From: Chrysochromulina tobinii
Taxonomy: Eukaryota; Haptophyta; Prymnesiales; Chrysochromulinaceae
Length of the DNA stretch: 30,125 nt
Direction: 5' to 3'
NCBI GenBank assembly: GCA_001275005.1
Contig: JWZX01002893.1
Location: 1 to 30,125, forward strand
Part shown: positions 9,277 to 16,075 of the stretch, piece by piece
Layout of the letters: each line of letters begins with the position of its first letter
How positions within the stretch are numbered: the first letter of the stretch is position 1
The notes under the pieces: model-generated
Database searches by the model: none
Told to the model about the DNA's origin: nothing
The model's input: the letters and a program-made list of their open reading frames with translations, nothing else
Program-made: the position numbers and the translations under genes

Positions 9277-10512
9277 CTACTCCTCCTCGTCATCATCATC
9301 ATCATCGTCGTCATCGTTGTCGTAAAAATCGTCGTTATCGTCGTCCATATCGTCGCCGTCCATATCGTCGTTATCGTCGTCTGCGTTGACGTCGTCCTCC
9401 TCCTCCAGTTTGCCGTAGCCGCGGCCGTCGGCGGCGGGCGTATACATCATGGACGCAGCCGCAGCGGCACCGACAACGGCGGCAGGCGTGGCACTCATGA
9501 CCATCGATGTTTGGCGGGAAATTGCCACGGGCTTGGCGGGCGTGGCACTCTCCGCTGGCGTCGTAGCACTCGAGGCCGCAGCCGCACCGGGCTTGGTGGG
9601 CGAGGCAGCGGCCGACGCAGCCGCAGCAGCCGACGCAGCCTTGGCCTTGGCCTTTGCATCCTCCACAGCTGCAGCAGCCTTGGCCTTTGCCGACTTTGGC
9701 GGCGAGGGAGAGCTTTTGAGGTTCTCGATCATCTTCAAAGCCTTCTTGCCCTGCTGTGGCGACTCCTTGTCCTGTTTGATCACTGCTTTGATCACTGCTT
9801 CTTCAAAGTCCAACTCGGTCTGATATCGCTCTTGCAGCTTGGCGTTCCTCTCGTCAGCGTTGTAGCCTTTGGCCCAACAGGGCAGCATCTCTGAGGTGAT
9901 GGACATGGCCTCCTCCCACGGGCCGATGGTGAAGGCCACAAAGGATACCATGGCGAATAGTAGCGCGATGAACCCCATGAGGATCTCTCCTCCGTCCAGG
10001 TGGCTAAGGTAGGGAAATAGCTGCCATGGCGCAAAAATGTCGGTGATGTTCAGCGCGTGGCACATCAACAGAATGAAGGAAATGATCATACCAACCCAGC
10101 CGGTGATGGACATCCAAATGACAAGCGAGATTGCTACCGATGGGATGGCCAAACAGAAATCAAGCTCCACAGGCATCGATGCAAACTTGGGTAAGATCAC
10201 CACTTTCCCAACTTTGAGATAGTGTGTGGTCCGAAGTAGTAGGATTCGACCCACGAGCACCGTGCGCACCATTCCTGCGACTGCACCCACGCAGCTCGCC
10301 GTACTACAAAACACAAACCACTTGTAAAGGACCTTGTCGAATCCCATGATGTGCTCGAGCAGAAAGAAGGCGATGCCAGAGATGAGGATCGCCTCCACAG
10401 CCTTCTGCAGATTCGGCAGCCGAATCATGCAGTGGCACGGCCGGTTGGCCGGGTCCCGCCAGTCCCATCCTACGAACTCCATGCGCACTTCGGCTTGGGG
10501 ACCGCAAACCAA
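9277..10512 (-). CDS. Five-pass membrane protein with acidic C-terminal tail, unknown function
   Basis: A single exon of 411 residues; I do not recognise the family. Hydrophobic segments lie at about residues 38-55, 65-90, 117-136, 138-158 and 176-197. Between them are conserved-looking motifs such as NRPCHCMIRLPNLQ and TDIFAPWQLFPYLSHLDGGEILMG. Residues 200-250 are charged and helical, then an Ala/Lys/Pro-rich linker (AKAKAAAAVEDAKAKAKAAS) leads to a tail made almost wholly of Asp, Asn and Glu from about residue 370, ending DDDDDDDDDDEEE. The tail could bind calcium or basic partners; this is inference. The start at 10512 is the first Met; the Met at 10482 (MEFVGWDWRDP) is an equally good choice. 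Confidence 0.75.
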   Translation of the reverse strand: MVCGPQAEVRMEFVGWDWRDPANRPCHCMIRLPNLQKAVEAILISGIAFFLLEHIMGFDKVLYKWFVFCSTASCVGAVAGMVRTVLVGRILLLRTTHYLKVGKVVILPKFASMPVELDFCLAIPSVAISLVIWMSITGWVGMIISFILLMCHALNITDIFAPWQLFPYLSHLDGGEILMGFIALLFAMVSFVAFTIGPWEEAMSITSEMLPCWAKGYNADERNAKLQERYQTELDFEEAVIKAVIKQDKESPQQGKKALKMIENLKSSPSPPKSAKAKAAAAVEDAKAKAKAASAAAAASAAASPTKPGAAAASSATTPAESATPAKPVAISRQTSMVMSATPAAVVGAAAAASMMYTPAADGRGYGKLEEEDDVNADDDNDDMDGDDMDDDNDDFYDNDDDDDDDDDEEE

Positions 10513-10720
10513 CTACAATTCTGGAAGGATTGGCTCACGACTTGCATGACTTTTTGGGTCGTTTCGTCAAAAAGAAACGTTCGAGCTTATCTCAAACAGG
10601 TCAGTCGCAAAGCCCCTCACCGGATCGCGTTTTGAAACGCCCCCAAGCACAAAACTGCGACAGAACTATCTTGATGAACGTTACACCGCGCTCGGCTTCG
10701 CAAATGGCGCACTTTGGGTT
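10513..10720. promoter_or_regulatory. Divergent promoter region, membrane protein / J-domain gene
   Basis: About 208 bases between divergent starts. It contains a small inverted motif (gtttcgtcaaaaagaaac, 10560-10577) and is AT-richer than the flanking coding sequence. No known element recognised. Confidence 0.35.
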
Positions 10721-12043
10721 TTGCCAAAACTCGGCATGAATGTCTTCCTCGAGGCGACGCGGACGGTGATTGCCCAGGCGCTGCGGCCAGACATGACCGG
10801 TCGCACAGATAGTGACACGTCGTCCGTCCACGCTGACGCGCCGCCCAGCAAGCCCAAGGCAATGTTTGCCGAGGAGCCGCAGCCGCCGAAACAGCAGCAT
10901 CAGCAGCAGCAGCAGCAGCAGCCGACAAAGAACGCGTTTCAGGATGAGAACACGCGGCTCGACGATGAAGAGCGTGATGCGATCCGCCGTCGCTTCGCCA
11001 ATCGCGGCACTGGCGCCTACGCGACCGCTCGAGGGGGTGCTTTTGCAGCCAGCGGCCGCGACGCCTTTGCAGCCGACCATGGCGGGTTGTCGATGAGGGA
11101 GAGGATCGCCGTTCAGTCGGCGCGCCTCAAGGAGGAGCAGACGACAGCACGCAACCGCGAGAAGGCGACGCGTGAGCGGGCGCGCCGGATGGCGCAGCTC
11201 GCCGCGCAGCACACCGCCGAGGAGAACGCACGGCGCGAGGCACAGCGTGAGGAGGCGCGGCGCAACATCGCCAGCCGGCGCGCTCAGCTCGAGGACGAGG
11301 CGAGGCACGCGCGCGAGGCGGAGATGCGCGCGCGCGTGGCGGCGGCCAAATTCCAGAGCAAATCGGAGCCCCCCGTCGACCTGCGCAGCAAGCAGCAGCC
11401 GTGCGACGAGGCGCTACCGACGGGCAGCAGCAAGCAGCAGCCGCGCGAGGAAGGCGCCTTCAAGGCCGGCAGCAGTTGCGGCGGAGGCGGCGGAGGCGGC
11501 AACTCGTCGCGTGCAGAGTTCCTTGCGGACTGGGCGCACGATGTCACGGGCGGCAGTCCGCGCGGGCCGGAATCGGCCATCGACCGAGCGCTCCGATGTG
11601 GCCTCAATGACGTGCACGGCGCCTTGGGCGTGAGCCGCGGATGCCAGGAGCATGCGCTGCACAAGGCTTGGCGACGCGCCTGCCTCGAGGTGCATCCCGA
11701 CCGCAACTTTGGCAACGAGGAGGCGGCGGCGAGGGCGCAGCAGATCGTCAACGCGGCGCATGACCTTCTGAAGGACCCAACCAAACTTCGAGCCCATGAG
11801 ACCCATGTACGCGAGGAAGCTGCTAAGGCGGAGTACGCCAAGTCCTCACGCGCGCGCTCCGCGTACCATACCGGGAACTACCAGTCCGGCACTCCCGGCA
11901 CGGCACGCGGCATGCGCTCGGCACGGGCGCGGCCGGGCACGCGTGCACGTGGCGATCCGCGCCGTCAGACGGCTGCCTCCACTGCCCGAGGCAAAGGAAG
12001 CCATCCGCGCTATCCGGTGCCTCCGTTCTCGCAGCACGTGTAA
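10721..12043 (+). CDS. J-domain (DnaJ-like) protein with long charged N-terminal region
   Basis: A single exon of 440 residues. Near the C-terminal third, DVHGALGVS ... LHKAWRRACLEVHPDRNFGNEEAAARAQQIVNAAHDLLKD is a J-domain, with the diagnostic HPD starting at His325, which stimulates Hsp70 ATPase activity. The N-terminal half has a Gln run (QQHQQQQQQQ), then about 130 residues of Arg/Glu/Ala-rich helix (RERIAVQSARLKEEQTTARNREKAT and onward), likely coiled coil, then a Gly run. The C-terminus is basic and Ser/Arg/Gly-rich. The late J-domain resembles auxilin architecture, but no clathrin-binding motif is visible, so I leave it as a J-protein. Possible starts are 10721, 10736 and 10793; I used the most upstream Met. 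Confidence 0.85.
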   Translation: MPKLGMNVFLEATRTVIAQALRPDMTGRTDSDTSSVHADAPPSKPKAMFAEEPQPPKQQHQQQQQQQPTKNAFQDENTRLDDEERDAIRRRFANRGTGAYATARGGAFAASGRDAFAADHGGLSMRERIAVQSARLKEEQTTARNREKATRERARRMAQLAAQHTAEENARREAQREEARRNIASRRAQLEDEARHAREAEMRARVAAAKFQSKSEPPVDLRSKQQPCDEALPTGSSKQQPREEGAFKAGSSCGGGGGGGNSSRAEFLADWAHDVTGGSPRGPESAIDRALRCGLNDVHGALGVSRGCQEHALHKAWRRACLEVHPDRNFGNEEAAARAQQIVNAAHDLLKDPTKLRAHETHVREEAAKAEYAKSSRARSAYHTGNYQSGTPGTARGMRSARARPGTRARGDPRRQTAASTARGKGSHPRYPVPPFSQHV

Positions 12044-12607
12044 TGCTAGTGACGACGGAACTGCCGGGCGGCGCGGCGCCACATCCATGGCGCGCTATTC
12101 AGGCGAGTACAATGCAGCTCGGCTCGTTTCATTATACCAAGAGATGCATTTTACCAGTAACTAGCCGCGCTGCTCGTGTCTAGGTTGGACCTGGAGACCG
12201 CTGACCGGTGGAGAGACGAGCGCGGGCCGCTGCAGTGTGTAGAGAGGAGTTTGCGGAGAGAGAGAGTGCGTCTGAGAGATGGTCTGTGTACTATGACGCT
12301 GACAGATGAGTGTTGTATGAACAAAGACGACCTCATTATCGCGATTATGAGACTGCACACGCGGCAGACCGCGCGACGTCGACCCCGCGCCCGGGACGGT
12401 CGTGGCCGGCGGCGCGCGGGGTCCGGGGACCCCGGGGTGCGGGGACATACGCACATACCCCCGGCAACGCTTGCTCCCCCCCCCTCCCCGCTGTCCAGCG
12501 CGGGCCCGGCGCGCTAGCCCGGAGGCGGAGCCGCCGCCCGGGCGTGTTTTAGTCTCGTCGTAGGAGGCGTGTTTTACTCGTTACTTACTCATCAAAAGCA
12601 TCAATGC
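12044..12607. other. Intergenic between converging genes
   Basis: 564 bases. It holds an extreme GC block at 12360-12545 with a near palindrome (ggtccggggaccccgggg) and short repeated strings cgtgtttta and cttactcatcaa near 12543-12616. The small frames here are arginine/proline-rich with no recognisable domain. No gene called. Confidence 0.5.
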
Positions 12608-13708
12608 TTACTCATCAATGCCCCCCTCAAAGTGAGCGAGAGTCGAGGGGGTACGCCGCAGTTCCGCGACGAGTCTTCGGAAGGCGTCGAGGTCGAGCCG
12701 TTGGGAGCAATCCCTCTCGAAGCGAGCGAGCAGCCGACGTGATTGCGCGCTGCCGCTGCTGCTGATCTTGAGCATCTGCAGCGCGTGTAACAGCTCTGAT
12801 CTCTCAAGGTCCAGGCTGCCGTCTCGGTCGACGAGCTGGAAGACGCGCAGCACCTCATCGAGCGGCGTCAGCTGCGCCACGAGCGCCCGGAACTCAGCGA
12901 GCTCGAACCGACCGGCCTGAAGCGCGCCGCCGTAGCGCCCGATCGCCTCGTTCAGCTGGGGACTTGTCGTCACGATGCCGAGTGCCTGCAACGCCGCAGA
13001 GAGGGTGCGTAGCGCGATCGCGAGGGGCGGCGGGCCGGTCTGGAACCAACGGAAGACACGCAGCACCTCGTCGGCCTCGGCCTCGTTGGCCTCGTCCTTG
13101 TTTTGCATCAAGGCCAACGCGGGACGATGCGCAGGGGGCGGAGCGGCAGCCCGATTTGGCGCTGGATGGCGCTGAAGCGGCGGCATGCTCGTCAACCGCG
13201 GCTGCTGCTCGCCGCCGTCAGCAGCAGCGCGCTTGCCGCCCGTCGTTCCGCCGAATGACTCGTGAGACGGTGGCGGGAGCGGCGGCAAGCGCCGGCGGCG
13301 GAGCCGCCGCCCGCGCGCCGGCAAGGTAAACACCACGGCGACCGCAATCAGCAGCAAACCGCCGCCGGCGATCAGCACGATAGCCGTCACCTCAGAGATG
13401 CCCGTGCTCGAGAAACTCGACGTGCCGGCGGTGGGTGCTCCTGGCGGCAGCGAAGGTGGCACGGACGGTAGATTGGGTTGCGTGACATTCGAGATTGAGT
13501 CGTTTTCGTGCTGGCCCAACGTGATGAGGTAGATGAAGACGCCCAAAAAGCAGAGGCTGGCACCAAGGCACAAATAGCGCGCAGTTTTCGAGGGCACCAC
13601 GTCGGAAACTTTTGGCCGTTGAGATGATCGTTCGTCGACGGATGTCGGGTGGACGCGACCGTTCCGCATGGTTCGGTACCGACGAAACGCGTCATCCTGA
13701 GCGTTCAT
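12608..13708 (-). CDS. Two-pass membrane protein with EF-hand domain, unknown function
   Basis: A single exon of 366 residues. Hydrophobic segments lie at residues 45-64 (YLCLGASLCFLGVFIYLITL) and 107-130 (TAIVLIAGGGLLLIAVAVVFTL). A basic Arg/Pro linker follows. From about residue 212 there is a calmodulin-like EF-hand region: a degenerate helix-loop-helix around 255-275 and one canonical loop DRDGSLDLERSE (residues 294-305, with Asp at 1, 3 and 7, Ser at 5 and Glu at 12), then a degenerate partner ending CSQRLDLDAFRRLVAEL. A calcium-sensing role at a membrane is inferred. The terminal gene of the window has a comparable plan (membrane segments plus EF-hands), but no obvious shared sequence. 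Confidence 0.75.
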   Translation of the reverse strand: MNAQDDAFRRYRTMRNGRVHPTSVDERSSQRPKVSDVVPSKTARYLCLGASLCFLGVFIYLITLGQHENDSISNVTQPNLPSVPPSLPPGAPTAGTSSFSSTGISEVTAIVLIAGGGLLLIAVAVVFTLPARGRRLRRRRLPPLPPPSHESFGGTTGGKRAAADGGEQQPRLTSMPPLQRHPAPNRAAAPPPAHRPALALMQNKDEANEAEADEVLRVFRWFQTGPPPLAIALRTLSAALQALGIVTTSPQLNEAIGRYGGALQAGRFELAEFRALVAQLTPLDEVLRVFQLVDRDGSLDLERSELLHALQMLKISSSGSAQSRRLLARFERDCSQRLDLDAFRRLVAELRRTPSTLAHFEGGIDE

Positions 13709-14269
13709 TTCATGCTCTGAAGTGCTACGTCCTTTCCTCCACCCTGAGTGCCGTCATCATCATCGATGATGCTACATTACTTCCAATTCCAATACTGTAC
13801 ATGTAGTATCCTTTCGACACCAAATTACGCCGCCAATTCTTGAAGTTACGAAAAGCTTCCGTACAGTTGGTCAAGGGAACTCAAGGGTGAATGCCTCGGG
13901 GCTTTGGGATGGCGGCGGGCTTGCCAAGCGCCACTTGGAATGTCCCTCGGAGTGCAAACTGCCATCGTCCCATCCAGGGCAGACTGCATCGCACGATTTC
14001 TGCATGCAATCGGAGCCACACGATCAGCTGGAGCTTTGGTGTGGGGTGGGGGAAGGGACGTGGAAGGGACGTGTTGGCGCCATCCACTGAAAGCCTTCGG
14101 GCGCTTGGTTGGGCATGATCGATTGAAGCAATCGAGTTGGTTCGGATCGCTTGGTAAGCGCCATCAGAGGCAATCAGAGGCAATCAGAGGCAATCAGATG
14201 CAATCAACGCACCAGCAGTAGCATGCCAAAGTCAGGCAATCAGAGGCAATCAGATTCAATCAGAGGCAA
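13709..14269. other. Intergenic, or possible last CAX exon plus 3' region
   Basis: Bases 13709-13890 are AT-richer and hold the 5' flank of the EF-hand gene. Bases 14024-14149 on the minus strand form a 42-codon open stretch ending in a stop that could be a third CAX exon if the CAX gene has a second intron (see that entry). Bases 14153-14269 carry CTGATTGCC-type repeats on the minus strand. Confidence 0.4.
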
Positions 14270-14278
14270 TCAACGCAC
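14153..14278 (-). repeat. CTGATTGCCT repeats with a copied exon end at the CAX 3' end
   Basis: On the coding strand, units such as CTGATTGCCT are repeated with a 10-base period on both sides of a second copy of the exon end. The string GACTTTGGCATGCT...CTGGTGCGTTGATTGC occurs once at the coding end and again about 65 bases later with a 3-base insertion. This is the same architecture as GH20 intron 1, which suggests that the stretch is an intron rather than 3' UTR. Confidence 0.65.
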
Positions 14279-14569
14279 CAGCAGCATGCCAAAGTCCGGC
14301 TTCACCGAGCGATACGAGAAGGCGACGGCGATGATGAGATAGCTCGCAATCAGTAGCACGCCCTCGAGGTAGGTGCTCTCTGCCTGCCGCACGATGCCGT
14401 TGACCACGAGCACGGAGAGCAGCAGCACTACCGCCTGCAACAACGCGGGGGAGCGGGCCGTCCCGTTGGCGGCGGCGTGGCGGCAGCCGGTGAGTGGTGG
14501 TCACAGGAGCCGTTGAGTGGTGGTCACAGGAGCCGGTGGGGCGAGAGCCATGCGAGAGAGCGAGCGACA

Positions 14570-14602
<33 letters not shown>

Positions 14603-15795
14603 CTGAGAGAGGGAGGCGGTGTCTTCGAGGGCTCGTCAAGGGTTTGTCAAGGGTCCGCCAAAAGCTCGTCAAGGGTTCGTCAAGGGTTCGTCAAGGTGCG
14701 CCAAGGGTTCGTCAATGGTTCGTCAAGGGTTCGCGGCGGGCGAACCTCGAAGGGATGGAAGTCGAGAGAGAGCGGCAGGTCGGGAGCAAAGCCCCAACAG
14801 ATGAGCACGAGCAGCGGCACGATCCCAAGCGAGAGCTGCAGTGCGGAGCCGAGCGCTGTCCCGAGCGCCATGTCCATGCGCCCGCGGTACGCGATCGACA
14901 TTGCAGCGTAGCTCTCGGCGGCATTGCCCACGAGTGGAAGGAGGACGAGCGCGACAAAGGTCGGCGAGACGCCGAGCTGGGCCGCCGCCCCCTCGATGGC
15001 CTTGATGTCATCCTGATTCGAGTCCCCGAAGAGCTCGCCACTGCACAGCGCGATCCACGACGTCGCCAGCGCCGTGAGGCTGATCGTAGAGATCAGACTG
15101 AGCTGTGGCCCGCGACCCGGTGACTGCGGCGGCAGCTTGGCCGGGTGGGTGGCGGTGGACCAGTACAGGTAGATAGCGTAGCAGACGACCAAGAACAGGG
15201 ACGCCCACCGAGAGATGTGGAGCGTCTCCGGCGAGACGCAAGGCACAGGGCAGCCGGAGTGGTGCTGCGTCGCCGTGTACGCAGTCGGGATGCAAAGCGC
15301 GAGCACGGCGACGAGGAGGGCTGCCGAAGTGACGAAGACCGTCTTTCGGTCGAACTGCTGCGTGTGCTGTGCGATGCCGCCCGCAACGAAGCAGGCGCCC
15401 GTCAGCAGCAGCGCGTTCGCCAGGATCGAGCCAAGCAACTGCAGCTGGAGGAGACGGAGCAGCCCCGCACGCAGCGCCTGGAGTGAGATGATGAGCTCGA
15501 ACGCGTTGCCCATGCTCGCGTTGATGAGCCCAGCAAAGGTCTGCCCCGTGTGTTTGCCGAGCTCGTCGGTCGCCGTTGCGAGCAGCAGCGCGAGCGGTGC
15601 CAGCGCGATGAGGTTGATCGCGAATGTGGCCAAGTCTCCCAACTGTTTGAACCAGCCCGCAAGAGGGCCGATGACGCCCAGTGGCAGCAACACGAAGATC
15701 GGCTGGCGAAAGAGTCGCGGCAGGTACCAGCTTGGGGGAACGTTGTCGCTCGGGAGCAGCGCCTCGTCGAGAGGTGAAGCGTGTGTTGAGTGCAT
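14270..15795 (-). CDS. CAX: CAX-type cation (Ca2+)/H+ exchanger
   Basis: Exons 15795-14746 and 14434-14270 encode 404 residues. CAX proteins move Ca2+ or other divalent cations into vacuole-like compartments in exchange for protons. Both alpha-repeat motifs are present: SMGNAFELI (GNAFE at 96-100) and PLVGNAAESYAAM (GNAAE at 290-294). About ten hydrophobic segments are visible, with LSLDFHPFE and VLLLSVLVVNGIVRQAESTYLEGVLLIASYLIIAVAFSY at the C-terminus. Splicing GAG|GTTCGC to GCAG|GCGGTA (phase 0) joins HPFE to AVVLLLSVLVVNG as in the family. The N-terminus is short (about 35 residues), so no autoinhibitory region is evident. The end is uncertain: either Leu-Val-Arg-stop at 14270, or a second intron with donor GTGCGT at 14278 and a last exon 14149-14024 adding 41 residues. 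Confidence 0.88.
14435..14745 (-). repeat. CAX intron 1: 11-base repeats and microsatellite
   Basis: 311 bases. On the coding strand, CCCTTGACGAA-type 11-base units repeat seven or so times after the donor. An (AC)n run passes into (AG)n at 14567-14602 (plus strand). A 21-base unit containing gagtggtggtcacaggagcc occurs twice at 14492-14534. The repeat unit contains TTGAC, close to a branch-point consensus. Confidence 0.75.
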
Positions 15796-16075
15796 TTGTG
15801 ATGAGGTGACGTGGTCGGTCGGCGCGGAAACACCTTGTTTTCCTATTTTGGCAATTTCCGCACCCTAAGAACCTTAATGCAATCTCGCCCCTCTCCTCCC
15901 CGATTCGCGGAAAGCCCTTCCGATGATTCGTGTGAACGAGCTCAGCACACACACGCGGCCTCCAAAACAATGCTCACCCGAGCTTTTACTCATCTGCTCG
16001 GCCGCCCCCCGGCGACCCACCGACCCACCGACCCCGACGGCGACGCGCCGTTATTCCTCGCTCCATATGCCGCCC
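15796..16075. other. CAX upstream region / ABCF2 downstream region
   Basis: 280 bases between two genes on the same strand, so it must hold the ABCF2 3' end and the CAX promoter. No element recognised. A small run of ccgacccaccgacc repeats lies near 16010-16035. Confidence 0.4.
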
